Shown: positions 11,829 to 24,829, numbered from the stretch's first letter. The stretch: 64,000 nucleotides of DNA from Isoetes taiwanensis (GCA_021234155.1 JAJEKV010000835.1:1-64000), one strand, 5' to 3'. Notes: generated by a model not told the origin, from the sequence alone. Program-made: numbers and translations.

Positions 11829-13280
11829 GCCATAGATGGTTGGCTCGAATTGTTTAGCCGAGATAAGATTGAGGAATTCACCCTAGAAGATCTTATTAAG
11901 ATGTAGAAGGATATATGTCTATCCGATGACCAAGCCTATCATTTCGTAATCCACTATGTATTTTCTTTACTATTTGAATAGAAGATATTTGCTTCACTAT
12001 TCTATTTCTAAGGCACTTGATGCCACAACCATGCATTTCTTCGCCCTTAATGAAAACAAAATATCATAGCCCTTTGGTTTCGGTGTGTAGTTGAGGTTCC
12101 GTAAGGGCAGGTCGTGGGGCAAAGATCAAAAGCCAAATTTCAGGAATCCCAAGTCATGACCAAAGATGCATACCCCCAAACGGCGATTTGACTTCGCCAC
12201 ATTGTTCGGCATTGCGAAGGCCTCGAAACGACGATTTGACTTTCGCCACGCCATTCGAATGGTGAAATTACCTTAGAGAGTTGCAATACTAATGTGGCTT
12301 TTAATGGTTTGGAGTATACACACAAAATGAGCATGTCAAAGTATTTTCTTATTCTTCTGGGAAAAAATATAATAGTAATACAATAATGCAGGTTTAATCG
12401 CTGATAGTCTCCCTATCATGACAATAGTATAGCCCCCCTATTCGACTCCATCTCTTCTTGACCTTCAAATATACCTCAAGGAAATGTAGCCTTACATGGA
12501 ACTACGATTCACCACGATCTTGCAAAGGATCCGGGACTAAGGTGACCTACAAAACCTCTATTACATTAGTTCATTTGTTAATGACATAAAAAAAATTTAT
12601 TGCATCTAGTTAAATATATTTGTTCACATTGCTCAACCCTCACGAGTGTGTCTTGACCACTTATATCGATTTTAATTGAAACTGCGGAATACAAAGCCAC
12701 TCAAAATTTTGGGTATTGTGGCATGAGCACCAAGACACACAAGATCAAACCATTCGCATCAAACAACATTGTTTTGAATGCACCACCGACATCAACCTCC
12801 ATGATAGTCTTTATAGTACTAATCCATTCCAACATTGCCTCGATTGGGTTTGGGTCCTGCACTCACCAATCCGCAAACCGTACTAAACTTTGCTAATATA
12901 CCACAATCATAAGTGCTTGCCATGATCCACACTTTGTCGCCGGAAGTGAGCACCAAAAGAAGACCATATTGATGCATATGAATTATACTACAAAGTAAAA
13001 GAACAAATGTTCAAAGTAACAAACGAAACTCATGAATTATATGCTATTGTTGCACTTACACATAGTGACACGCTTTTTAGCATATGCAAATTCTTTGCTA
13101 GAAACATGTTCGCCACGTTGTTCCTTGCCATCTCTAGTTGTTCAACAACCATTTGTTGTTTATCTCACTTGGCATGGCCCCTAGATGATCTGAAAAATGG
13201 TTGTTTTGGCGCATTCTTTTGTTGATAGCATCTTCTCTCATCATCTCTCTTTATTTTTTCTTCCTCGATTTTTTTTTTTT

Positions 13281-13535
13281 TTATCCATTTCTCCATGGTA
13301 GTGGAGTTGTAGATGGAAAACTTATTGACTTTTTTTCCCGCTCTTCTATTGTGAACAATTTCTTCCGTGGTCTTCCTTCTAGAACTTCTCCAATCATAGC
13401 TAGAGTGTCTTCATCATCACCCATAATCGTGGAGCATTGGGGTGTAGATCGGTCAAGAACTCTCATGACATAGAATAATGACTCTCGTGTTAACCAACCT
13501 TTCGCCATGCAACCTTCCTCGCCTTGTCTTTCCAC
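13281..13535 (-). pseudogene. Conserved unassigned - strand ORF fragment in repeat A
   Basis: This 84-codon frame contains RVLDRSTPQC, EDTLAMIGEV and an EEREKKSISFPSTTP block, all also present on the - strand of repeat B at 24,503-24,829. Conservation of the same frame in both copies, despite many indels, suggests a coding origin. Downstream in both copies (about 13,050-13,240 and 24,390-24,530) lies a Lys/Arg/Gln-rich helical segment including EQLEMAR. The layout vaguely recalls the DNA-binding companion protein of PIF/Harbinger transposons or a NAM-associated domain, but I cannot show either. Confidence 0.4.
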
Positions 13536-13551
13536 TTAATAAGTCCTTTGA

Positions 13552-13930
13552 GAGTTGCTAAGTTTTAGAAGGGTTTGTATTTTGGGGCCTGAGTTTTGGT
13601 CTGTTGCAGTTGAGACGTTGCTTAGAAGCTACGCTTGAGAATATAGAGCAATAGGAACTGACGGAATCGAAGTTTGACCTCGTTCTCTCCCCGATATGGC
13701 AATTAGAAATCGGGGCGCTTTGGTAAAGGGCAAGACATTCATAAATGCGTAATTAATGAATTATACAAAGTTAAATTGGGATTTTTGTCGGCTGGATTTC
13801 TAATTCATCATCAACACACATCCCAATTTTTGGAATTTTCTGAGGTCTAGATCAAAGGGTTAGCATTAGAACGACGGGGCAGCCGTTGTGGGGCAACCGA
13901 AGCTGGCACCTTCCCCAAATCAAACAAGGC
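13552..13930. repeat. Direct repeat C, left copy (possible TRIM terminal repeat)
   Basis: The copy runs from GAGTTGCTAAG to TCAAACAAGG and matches 14,409-14,760 throughout. Shared blocks include TTTTGGTCTGTTGC, GGCAATTAGAA, CAAGACATTCATAAAT and GCTGGATT. It begins directly after repeat A. The left copy has about 25 extra bases near 13,865-13,890. Confidence 0.75.
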
Positions 13931-14408
13931 CGTAACCTTGCACGGCTGCCTCACAAGAGGGAAAAGTCCGGACCTCGAGAGGGGGGATCCAAAAGTTTCC
14001 AGGCGCCTTTTCTGGCAGCCCCCCCACGGTGGGTCAGATGCTAACGACCACTCTCCCGGAGCCCACTTCCCTATCGCATCGCTGAATCCTCCGCTCAAGG
14101 GCCCTTCTTGGGGAAGGTCTAAAAGATTCCAAGATCGGTCCCGAAACTTATCAAACCGCTGAGCGCCCCGAGGGCTAACCGATAGAAACCGAGTGTTTTA
14201 TCGTCGGCATTGCGTGGAGGTCTCTAATGGCAATTCGACCGCAAGTTGTTCGTAATAGCTTAAATTACCCTAGGGAGCAAGTTACAAGGTCGCTTTGCAA
14301 AAGAAAGAATAGTTACGCCTACACGGCAATTTTTGATCCACATCCAAGTCAATTGACTACAAGTGTGCAACTCGACAGGATAGGGACCTCCAAAATGTAA
14401 ACCCCGTG
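13931..14408. other. Spacer between the two C repeats
   Basis: About 480 bases without a recognisable gene. It contains a short GC-rich part (13,940-14,060), then mixed sequence. A terminal-repeat retrotransposon in miniature would have a primer-binding site at the left edge and a purine tract at the right edge; I see no convincing match to either. Confidence 0.5.
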
Positions 14409-14760
14409 GAGTTGCTAGGTTCTAGAAGGGTTTTCATTTTGGAGACCGAAGTTTTGGTCTGTTGCGCTTGGGACGCGGGTCGAAGAAGCAGCTTGAGTGC
14501 GGAGCAAGGGGAACTAACGAACGGAGTTTGGACCCGCCCTCCTCCCGATGTGGCAATTAGAAGTCGAGGGGCTTTTGGTGCTGGCAAGACATTCATAAAT
14601 TCGTAATTAATGCATTGTAGGAAATTAAATTCTGATTTTTTGTCAGCTGGATTCCTAATTCATCACCAGCAGACAGCCCATTTTCGGAATTTTCAGAGAA
14701 GGTCTAGATCAAACGGTTGTGTGACAACCGAGCTGGCACTCTTCCCTAAGTCAAACAAGG
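14409..14760. repeat. Direct repeat C, right copy
   Basis: Second copy of the 13,552-13,930 sequence in the same orientation, with start-to-start spacing of 857 bases. Alignment stops at TCAAACAAGG in both. Differences again include CAG/CTG positions, for example GTCAGCTGG here against GTCGGCTGG on the left. Confidence 0.75.
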
Positions 14761-16874
14761 CAATAATAAAAGAAAGTAATCTTTGCGCATCCAACCTAAG
14801 AATGCATAGTATCTTCAAGAACCCTTCAAATCATGTTAATGCATTAATCAATGTCAGATTATACACATGAAAAAAGATAATAGTGGACAAAATATAGCGT
14901 TAGTGAATAAGAACAACTCGGCATACTTCTCACGAGCTTGGTTTATGGTCTCCATCGTAAAGTCCTCCACTTGTCCATCCCCTATGTTAAATTCCTTTTT
15001 ATAAATTACACGCTATAATAATGTAGTCGGGTGCTTGCGGTGTTTGATTGTGTGCCATCCAAGTAATGTCCTGGAGGTATGTTGTGTGTGCTCTCGTGCT
15101 CCTTGTGGGAGAGGCCCATAGTTGGCACAAAGAAAGAGAGGAGAGAGAAACTAGTGTTGTAGCCGGAAAACATATAATTTAATTTGGCTAGCCAAATTTT
15201 TAGTGTAGGAAAGTGCCATGTGGTAGCACCATATTAAAAAGTACAACCTCATTAAGAATCGTAACTCGAAAAGAAGAAGTTGTTGTTTTTTTTCTCCGCC
15301 CAATTTCTCATAGTTCATTTGAACCTTTATCGATCAAACATCTCTACCCGTGATGTTTCAAATGAAAACAAGGGATCCGGGCTAAAAAAACTAACCAATT
15401 CATTCGGCCAAACCAATTTTGTTTTTCACAAATCTACTAATTGATACATTGGGGTACAACAATTGATTTATTTTGTGACCTCACGCCCGAGATTTTTTTT
15501 TTCAATCTTTCTAAAATCTAGTAATGGATGAAGCTCCACTTTTTGGAGCCATATTGCTCATTGTCCCGATTGAGACTTGAGTAATTGATATGTTTATACC
15601 GCTTTTATCGATCATGGAGTAGGTCTGCCTCGGGCCTCAATGGATGTTGTAATGCGCCAATGCAAGTTATATTGCAAAGAGTAGCATTTGTCGAACTTAT
15701 AGATATAACTACCATACTGAAGCAAGATCGATTCTTTTTAGTCGTGGCCCCCATTTGGTCGTTGTCCAAAAGAAAAAGTAAAGGCAATTTGACAATTTCA
15801 AAATCGCAGAGCAACCCCATAAATATAAGGTTTTTGGGTTGCCCCTAAGGGGCAAACCCTTGTTTATGTGGGTTTGTGGCATATTATAGGTATATGCCAA
15901 GATATCTTGAATATGCCTATGACCGCTAAAAACCCCTTATCGGGTCAGAAATGCTCGGTCGTTGCGTTGTTGGGCAGCCATCGTTGAAACCGGCTAACCG
16001 GAGAGGCCCGCCCGGCAAACTGGAAGTTGAAGAACCGTAACCGTGAACCAACCGTAACCGTAACCTGTAAGGTGGGCCATAATGATTTTGTCCGGCTTGA
16101 AAAGATATCATGAAGTTTGATTTTCGGCGTGTCCCGCTCGACACCGCTACTTTAAAACAAATGAGAAATTTTGATTTAGGCAAGATCGTGGTTTTGCACT
16201 TCAAATCATTTTTCCGCTTCTAAAGTTAGTTTCGCAAAGGATTTTTTGTGGTATTGTTAGGCGCGGCAAGAGTCGCCCGGCCGGTGATTTGCGTAATCCA
16301 TTAGCTATGGTTGCTACCCTCTCGCAGGGCCCAGAAAAGAAATTTCGCCGCCAAGCTTCATTCCTTGCGCATTTGGTCAATGATGATGATGTTCACGAAG
16401 AGGTAGAGCCGATCATGATCACAATAACTAAACAAAGTTGAACTGATCTAAACCTAGCAAGATCTCATGAATGGTTTTCGCTCCCTTGCAATTGAAATTT
16501 GGCAATGGGTTTTCTCGTGACTTTAAATCCGCACGCGTTTTTTGAGGTTTTTCTCCGCGCTTGTGTTATGGTATGAGATATTGAAGCTTGAGCTCGGGCA
16601 AGATATCAATGCTTTTATAAAAGGCAAACTCTCCAAATGATTTCTAAGCTTAACGTTGGTTGTGTGCTCAAGCTTCTTTTTTGAAGGACTATTTCGCTTT
16701 TGCAAACCACGAACGTGATGCTTCCCCATTGAGTTAGACTCTTGAAGGCAAATAGTATGCTTCACATATATTTTAAGATTGAGTTACGTGGACAAGCTCC
16801 CTCTAACAACACGAGGTTCGTGTTATAGTCACTCGCATTACCTACAATCCTTTAACCGCACTTGTGGCTCGGGA
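14761..16874. other. Unassigned intergenic stretch
   Basis: No gene recognised. Short open frames occur (for example 15,585-15,848), but none has a known motif or a homologous copy in the window. The D repeat lies inside at 15,839-15,932. Confidence 0.6.
15839..15932. repeat. Repeat D, left copy (~100 bp)
   Basis: The block CCCTAAGGGGCAAACCC, then TTTATGTGGGTTTGTGGCAT and ATTATAGGTATAT, recurs at 19,334-19,440. The edges GCCCCTAAGGGGC are themselves palindromic. It may be a fragment of a small dispersed element. Confidence 0.7.
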
Positions 16875-16941
16875 CCAATATGTCATTCGTGTTAATCACT
16901 TTGACATGCCAATATGTCATTCGTGTTAATCACTTTGACAT
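16875..16941. repeat. Perfect 34-bp tandem duplication
   Basis: The unit starting CCAATATGTCATTCGTG occurs twice head to tail at 16,875 and 16,909 with no mismatch over at least 32 bases. It implies a recent slippage event or an assembly duplication. Confidence 0.9.
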
Positions 16942-18643
16942 TATATTTCTTTAACCGGGCATTTGTTGATATAAATTTAGATCTCTTTATCATATGCTCT
17001 CTCTCTCGCATTGGGAGTTGGGGTCGCTATTTGGTAGTATACTCATTCCATAATACAATATCGCCTTTTTGAATTTCTCTAAATTGTAAGTTGTAAGGGA
17101 TGTTATCTTTCTTGCATGGCTTATATATCCTTAGAACCCCGGTTTACCGTGAAATTATGACTTTGTTGTGAGATTTGTATTCTTAAGTGGTATCTATTTC
17201 AGAGCATATTTTTTTTTCTTCATTGAGTTATAAATTTATGTGCTTTATTTTGTGATTGTCCATGACTAATTGTAGAAAAGATGTGAACTTATGGGTTGCT
17301 TGTTTATTTCTGAGAGTCGATCTTTAGAACGGCTTCTCATTTGAGTGTTGTTTCACATGCAGAGCAGGTGGCTCTCCTCAAACATTAAATGGCAATTATA
17401 AGATGTTGCGATGCTGGGTAATTTAGGCTGTCCCCGTTAGCGTGATGATGTAACTCCACTAAGGGGATATTCTTTCCAAACGGCTTAAATTGAGACAAAC
17501 ACGGAAGATGAAGAGGGTAACTTCAAATTCTAGCTTTGTCGTACTATGTTTTAAAACAAGTATTAAAAGTAATATTTACTTCAAGAAGTCAACGCCATTG
17601 CAAGCATTTATCACGCTTAGCTTTACATCAAAGGTTACAAACCAACGTGCTCATCTAAGACCCAATTAGCACGGTAGATGGCCACACAACGGCCAAACAA
17701 TGTTCGTGAGTTCGATCTTCTCGATGAAAGCCTACAATGTAAAAGTTATCGCGCTTTCATAGCTCCCAACTCTTCTCCTGGGGAGGCTATCTCACAGTTC
17801 TTTTCCGTGATATCAAATATGATGGTAGTTGATCTTTCATTTTTCATGTACCTTCATGTAATGCCCTCATGTCTTGACTGCTCACTATTTTTTTTAACTC
17901 GCGACTCCAAAGGTTGATGGGAAAGAGTTCGCTTATCAAGCCGTGATCCGTACATAGAGCATCATTCATTGCCATCAATTTTCACAGATATTGTTATCCT
18001 TATTGAACATATTTTGGAAAACACATCTAAGTTATAAACCATTCAACGCCACCAACATTAAGGAGTTGAATGCTCACCATCAAATGGGAGACAAGTATAA
18101 TTTTCGTTAAAAAAAGAGTAGATTGTAGTAAAACTAGAATTTGAGAAAATATGCATGACTATGGTATAGCAGACTTGAAGAAAGCCGATGAAATATTTGG
18201 CCCGCCTTTTATTAGCACTAGTGAGGTTGACATGAGTCACTTTGCCAATCTTGTAAGCACGATTGCAAAAATGCTCAAGCTTTATTACATATGTTTTTGG
18301 TTGGGTTTGACTATATTTTCCTCCACATCTGAAGGTCGCAAGGCAATCCTAGCATGTGGGGAATAGTCATACAAATCAATACCATCATGTGCTTCATGTA
18401 TATTTGTTCAACACAATTTCAAAGAAGAATTACACGCTTATTTGCGTGCCTTTTGAATCCTAAGGTGAAGAAGCATAACTTATATGAGGATTATGTTTTT
18501 GTGTATTTCCCATTTCCTTTTATAATACATGCACAAATTGTTTGTAACCAATATACTTATTTTACGAATTATGCATTTTCTCGTTGCCTTTTATGTCTCC
18601 AGCAAGCAGATTTCATTGTACCGGACATACACGCTGACGCAAG

Positions 18644-18737
18644 GTGTGTATACAAGTTGACGCATGTGTATACAAGTTGACGTGCATGTGTATGAGGTAA
18701 AAGATATTGAAATGTGTATGAGGTAAAAGATATTGAA
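18644..18737. repeat. Two adjacent short tandem duplications
   Basis: TGTGTATACAAGTTGACG occurs twice with a 20-base period. It is followed by two copies of a 25-base unit beginning ATGTGTATGAGGTAAAAG. Both are nearly perfect. Confidence 0.85.
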
Positions 18738-19333
18738 CATGGTAAAAAAAGAGCTAATAGTCAAAATCTTCCAATTTACAAGCATGATTATTCAAGCCGT
18801 GCACAAAATATTATGGAGATGGTTCAAAATTATTGAACACAATTTAGAAACATGAAAAGCTTCTTTGTTTCTCCATACTAGAAGCCAGAAAGTGTCAATT
18901 TGAAAAGATTAGAATTGCATTCATTTCATGACGCTGTATTTAGAGATCAATTAATTCCAAAGTCGGAATAACAAAGTATTTGACCAGCTCGAGCACATGT
19001 TACCGATGACTCCACGTTAAAGAACAAGAGAGCTCATATCCACGCATTAACCTGTAAATGAGCATGGCCGAAGTATTTCACATAAACAATGAATCCATCT
19101 TGGCCCCAACATATCAAGCCTTCAAATTATGGAGTTTTTAAGGTGTCATATGAAAACTACTTGTTAATTGTCTTTTGAACGCTTAAAGCAAAGTACACTT
19201 TTATGCTCCTATAAGTTGGCCTTCGGGCCCTCAAAGATTTAAATCTCTCAAAGATGTATATAGATTAGATTAGAAAGAAACCAAAAGCCGTGTTCTAACA
19301 CTAGAAGCAATTTGATTTTCAAATGACCTTTGA

Positions 19334-19440
19334 TTGCCCTAAGGGGGCAAACCCTTGTTGTTTATGTGGGTTTGTGGCATATTATAGGTATATATGTTTT
19401 TATATGCTTGGAATATGCCTAGGGACTGCCTCAAAACCCT
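19334..19440. repeat. Repeat D, right copy (~100 bp)
   Basis: Matches 15,839-15,932 in the same orientation, with a 3-base repeat expansion (TTGTTGTTTATG) and an added ATATGTTTTT after the ATTATAGG block. Both copies end in a CTTGAATATGCCTA or CTTGGAATATGCCTA block. Confidence 0.7.
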
Positions 19441-22400
19441 ATTATTGTAAACTCTGGCGTTTTCATTGTTGGATTTTCAAGTTTCTAAATGTTCTGGGTT
19501 ATGGTTTTGAATTGATTGTCAAAATATGACTTTGAACTATGATTTAAGCCACTTCACCCCTCCGCCATGGAGGGCAACCCTCCGTCTTAAAGACCTTTGT
19601 TTAATTTTTTCTTTTAATTCCTTAATTCATAACGCCCCAAACCCTATTTCCCTCCATTTTCCCACGCGGCAATGGTGGAGCCGAGAGCTCCCATTTGGCT
19701 TCAATCGGACCCATGCGGCCCCACTTACCAAATGGGCCATATGCCCTAAAGGCGCCAATCCATAGCATAACATGCTTCTTTGAGAACAAGCATAGGCATG
19801 GCGTTTTTCCAAGGCTCTTCAAAGTATAGGCATCCCGGGCGATCTTTCAGCTCTTTTTTACTAGCAAAACTATGAAGTCCACAGATGATTGCCCGTAAGT
19901 AGCTCATGAAATTAAAATTATTTCCCGAAGTCACCAAAAGGATGAAAAGAATCACTACCCTTCTATTCCAGTGTGCGAGTCATGCTATGATTCATTCGAC
20001 ACGATATGTATCCGGGTCTTTTTATATTATCTTGTTTTGTTCCTTTGCACTTGCTTACTTTCAACATTGCTTGTGGTTGTTGCACGATCTATTCGCAATA
20101 TTTTCGGATTATGATGCATTTTTGCCTTACAGAACTTTTTAGATCTATGTAAGGATAAAGGTTGGCCTTGTCTCGAAGTTTTCTTGTATACAATTTTTTT
20201 CTAAGTTTTATTGATTCCGTATTCCTTATGGTATTGGCCTCATTACGATGTCAAATAGAAACTATTGTTTGTGAAAAACCGCTTTGTGGCATTCTTCAAT
20301 GGATGTTTGAAGCTATCAAGCCTGGATCTTAGGTCCTTCAATCACGCAGAGAAGCTCAATAAAATCTATGCTTAGTTCTTGCAAGGCTTTTATTTCTTTG
20401 ATTTTTCTTTTTGAAGCTCTTGTTTTGTTGCATTAGATTTTCAAGAACCACATTTGACTCCCAGAGATATTGTTATTGTCTTGTGATTTATTCATCTTAT
20501 GTATGATCCGGAACCTTCCTTTTCCGGTTATTCTTGGGGGTTATCGTAATAAATGGCTTTCTTGCATATTACACTAGGTAATGCTCCCTTTCTTTCCATG
20601 TTTGTTGATGTTAGAAAAATGGGTTTTGCATTTGAATGGTCGGTGAGGGTTATTATTATAGTTTCTTTTCTATGGAAGTAATAGTTTTTTTTTTTTACGT
20701 ATGGTAGGTTTGTATGCATAGCCATGACAGAGATGATTTAGAGTTATTTTGCCAGATGGTTCGGACGATGTTTTGCAAGTCATCTGACTTTATATCTTGG
20801 ATGTTTTGCATCAACCGCATTCCCTCCATGTTTTGCGGGTGTATGTATGTGGCAGTGGATGCAATGAATGGCCAGGGTGGTTTTGGAGTCGGATCTGCTC
20901 GATACGAGGGAATGATTATGCTTCTAAAGAAATTTTGGCTTAAATTGCTCATTCCTTTTAGGTGTCCGTCTTTAAGAACATACCACATGACTAAATCTTG
21001 ATCTAAATTGTATTGTGAAGTTAACATGGTAAAATTCAGGGTTCAACTCCCACATGTTCATCTTCCCATCAGAAGTCACAAAATCCTCAACGTGCATTTT
21101 TAAATATCATAAGCTCAAAATTAGGTTGTAAAATTATACTGGTAAACTATTTGGTAATATTGCAGCGGTTAACCATTTGGTATCATGCAAAAAAAGTCAT
21201 CTATACTTATCATATGTTGTTGTTACAATTAATCACTATAAACTCATTACTAGCAAACCTAAACCAATTACATTTATCAGGTATGTTGTTACGATTAATC
21301 ACTATAAATCATCGTAACATAGACACTAAAAATTACCACGTGTATATGCTAAGGAAGATAGATGGGATTGATAATCATTCTTTTAAACTAGACACATTAA
21401 GCAATAACGCACATCATATATTTTAAGTTGTTATAAAGACTAACTATAACTATCATGTTCTTACTACCATATAAAAACAATGATCTTTTATCACGTCATG
21501 GAATTGTATTGATGAACTATAATGTATAACCAAATATGGTTTGTAAACTTTTGGCCCACATATCGGTAATGATTTTAAGATTTGGTTTTCACTAATAAAT
21601 CATTTCAAAAAATCATCTTGATTCAATTTTGGGGGCCTTGTGCTTGAACCATAGCTCCATGTCAAGTATGTCGTGCAAACATTATTGCCGATGCTAGTAT
21701 CATGTTAATGTTGCTCTTCATGTGGTGCTTCCAAACCTAACCATCTCTTCGAGAAGCACCCTCATCGTAACTGCGACTCACGGTGTCCCCAGCAATGTTG
21801 TCGCCTTCGGGCCAATCTTGTACTTCTTTAACACCTTCATCCTTTGGTTCCTTTCTTCATAGTCCTCATCTTCGAAAGTGGAGGAGGGTTCACGGAGGAT
21901 TCCCTTCCTTCTCATGCTATCGGCTCCTACACCAAGCTAGATTAGAAAATAGAAAAGCCACAATCAAGTGTATAACCACTGAGAATGTAGCCTTACTTAT
22001 AAAGATGGGTTCCATTTTTCTTTGCTCATGAATGCTCATCTCCTCCGAACCTGGTCTGCTGGCTTGAGCATATCTTCAATGGCCATGTATCCCAAAATAA
22101 CAAAGAAAAAGCTCACACAACAAATCGCAATGAAAACTAGCTTTTCGAGAGGATCGTTTTATAGAAGAGCAAGGATAAACTTAAAGGAACACTTATTATC
22201 CAATTTTAAGAAACTAAGGAATTAGCGATGCAAAAGTAAGGGAGTAGCACACCGCTATCGCCAACAAAAGGAATAAGGGTTTTGTAAACAGAAAAATGAA
22301 AGATGGCTGCCCGGACAAATAGAGGGACATTTAAAGAAACGAGACGCCATTTATCCACATAGTGATCTTTTCGTTTAATGACGCTATTCGGCCATCTAAC

Positions 22401-22897
22401 GACGCCAATAACGACGCCCCTAGTTTATAACAACGCTGCATCGTTTTGTAAACTTTATATGTTTATTTATTTTTTTCCGCCATTTTGCAAGCACCCAAGA
22501 ATGGCCAAAACGAAGTCAGTCAAGAGGTTCTTATATTGTCAAAAACGCAACAGGAGATATCCGGGTTATTCGCTCATGTCAATAATCGGGCAAGAACATC
22601 AGGTGAGAAGGGAACTCAACCAGCATGGAATGGAGGAGGTCACGACTGCCAGGGAAATCCCCGAGAGAAGAGGTCTGCCCGTTCAAAGAATTGAGACTTA
22701 AAGGAAGGAGCTTGCTTTTCTAATATCTCTCAAGTTCCATATTTACAGTAAGGCAAAGGCATCAAGAGGTCACGAGAATGGATGATGTTTGATCCACAAC
22801 TCTTTGAAACCTATTTTCTAACCATTTATGAGAGACAACAAAGGCACAAGTGGAATCTTTGGCATTCATCCTCTCGGATACATCTCATCATATTATA

Positions 22898-23203
22898 GGT
22901 AAAAGCATGTTAGGGTGTCCCTTAAAAGTATTATTTAGTGACCAAAAGGTAGCCTAAAAGGTACCTGTGATCGGGTACTGGGCTCGTGGTAATATCCAAT
23001 AAAGCGTACATTCTAGGACTTTTTATATATTTTGATCTCCCAGAGCATTATCCATTCTTATGCTTCAATATTTGTCCTTGACTTTATTTTGAACTTTTGT
23101 CAGTTTTAATGAAAATAAAAATGGGAGAGTACCTGACCGGCACCTAGTGTATGCGTACTTTTTGCAGGTTCCAAAGTGGTACACCCTAACATGCTTTTTA
23201 CCC
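22898..23203. mobile_element. MITE with ~22-bp terminal inverted repeats
   Basis: The left end GGTAAAAGCATGTTAGGG (22,898) is the inverted complement of the right end CCCTAACATGCTTTTTACC, with one extra A in the right copy. The element is 306 bp and AT-rich, with no ORF. It interrupts repeat B at a point where repeat A is continuous, and TATA stands on both sides (22,894-22,897 and 23,204-23,207) but once in A. The size, inverted ends and target duplication define a non-autonomous DNA transposon. The superfamily is unclear: a 2-4 bp AT target would fit Tc1/mariner or PIF/Harbinger relatives. Confidence 0.85.
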
Positions 23204-24502
23204 TATAGCCATAGATGGTAAGAATTGTTTATAAGATTGAGGAATTCACCTAGAAGATCTTATTAAGACAGAAGGATATATGTCTATCACGATGACCCAA
23301 GCCTATCATTTCCGAAGTATTTATGTATTTTCTTTTTACTATTTGAATAGAAGATATTTGCTTTACTATTCTATTTCTAAGGCACTTCGATGCCACAACT
23401 ATGCATTTCGCCGCCCTTATGAAAACAAAAATATCATAGCCCTTTGCTCGTGCGTAGTTGAGGTTCCGCATACGGTCGTAGCATCAAAGCCAAATTCGGG
23501 AATCTAAGTCATGATCAGCATGCATACCCCCGAATCCATGACATTTGACCCCCACATTGTTGAGACGTGCGATATACTCTCTAACGACGATTTGACTTCC
23601 ACCACGCCATTCCGAATGGTGAAATTACCTTAGAGTTGCAATACTAATGTGGGCTCAATGGTTTGGAGTATACACAAATGAGCACAAAGTATTTTCTTAT
23701 TCTTACGTGGGAAAAAATATAATAGTAATACAATAATGCGGGTTTAATCGTTGATAGTCTCCTCATCATGACAATAGTATAGCCCCCTATTCGACTCCAT
23801 CTCTTCTTGACCTTCAAATGTCACGGAAGCAGCTGCCCACATGGAACTCACGATTCACCACGCATCTTGCAAAGGATGCGGGACGAAGGTGACCACAAAA
23901 CCTCTATTACATTTAGTTCATTTGTTAATGACATAAATAAAATTTATTCGTATCTAGTTAAATATACTTGTTCACATTGCTCAACCCTCCGCGAGTGTGT
24001 CTTGACCAATTTATATGGTGAATTGAAATGAATATTGTGCCACTCAATCTTCATTATCAAGGGCATGAGCACCAAGACACACAAGATCAAACCATTCGCA
24101 TCAAACAACATTGTTTGCGCACTCTGGGCATTAACCTCCATGATAGTCTTTATAGGTACTAATCCATTTCCAACATTGCCTCCGATTGGGTTTAATGGTA
24201 CACTACCAATCTCGGGCAAACTATACTAAACTTTGCTAATATACCCAATCATAAGTCGTTTGCCGGCGATCCACACTTTTTGTCGTCGGAAGTGAGCACC
24301 AAAAGACCATATTGATGCATATGAATTATACTACAAAGTAAAAGAACAAATGTTCAAAGTAACAAACGAAACTCATGAATTATATGCTATTAAGTTGCAC
24401 TTACACATAGTGACACGCCTTTAGCATATGCAAATTCTTTGCTAGAAACATGTTCGTCCGCTTGCCTTGCCATTTCTAGTTGTTCGAACAACCATTTGTT
24501 GT

Positions 24503-24829
24503 TTATCTCAATTCTTGGCATGGCCCCCTGGTGATCGAAAATGGTTGTTTCATGCGATTCTTTTTGTTGATAGCATCTTCTCTCATGGCATCTCTCTCTC
24601 TTATTTTTTTCTTCCTGCATTTTTTTATCCATTTCTCCATGGGTGGAGTTGTAGATGGAAAACTTATTGACTTTTTCCCGCTTCTTCTATTGTGAACGAA
24701 CTTCTTCAGGGATAACTTCCGAACTTCTCCAATCATAGCTAGAGTGTCTTCATCAGTCCATAACGTTAGACATTGGGGTGTAGATCGGTCAAGAACCTCG
24801 GGTGACATAGAATAAGACGTGCTAACCAA
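24503..24829 (-). pseudogene. Conserved unassigned - strand ORF fragment in repeat B
   Basis: This 108-codon frame matches the - strand frame at 13,281-13,535 in repeat A: VLDRSTPQC, then EDTLAMIGEV, then RRSGKKSISFPSTTP. It continues into a Lys/Arg-rich segment (KKCRKKKIRERD) that A shows only after frame changes. The overall character is a basic, helical, possibly DNA-binding protein. I do not recognise the family. Confidence 0.4.

Larger units (their letters stand above)
9578..13545. repeat. Repeat A, ~4 kb dispersed duplication (copy without MITE)
   Basis: Almost the whole segment realigns to 20,676-24,870, starting at AAGTAATAG followed by a T run and ACGTATGGTAGG, and ending near CCTTGTCTTTCCACTTAATAAG. 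Differences are small indels and clustered mismatches. Both copies keep the protein-like peptide EDTLAMIGEV on the - strand near the right end. Other protein-like blocks occur on the + strand near 11,880-12,010 (EDLIKM and a YLNRRYLL-type peptide). I recognise no transposase or LTR, so the unit may be a transposon remnant or a segmental duplication. Confidence 0.85.
16942..20675. other. Unassigned AT-rich stretch between repeats A and B
   Basis: No gene recognised. Open frames such as 17,678-17,917 and 18,151-18,366 on the + strand have ordinary composition but no motif I can name. The stretch holds repeat D right copy (19,334-19,440) and short tandem duplications at 18,644-18,737. Confidence 0.55.

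Noticed and set aside
13847-14162. GC-rich segment with ORFs on both strands as a gene
   Set aside because: It spans the end of direct repeat C and its spacer; the right copy of C does not keep the frame.
22898-23203. Interstitial telomere repeat, because TTAGGG occurs in the inverted ends
   Set aside because: TTAGGG appears once per end as part of the inverted repeat, with no tandem array.
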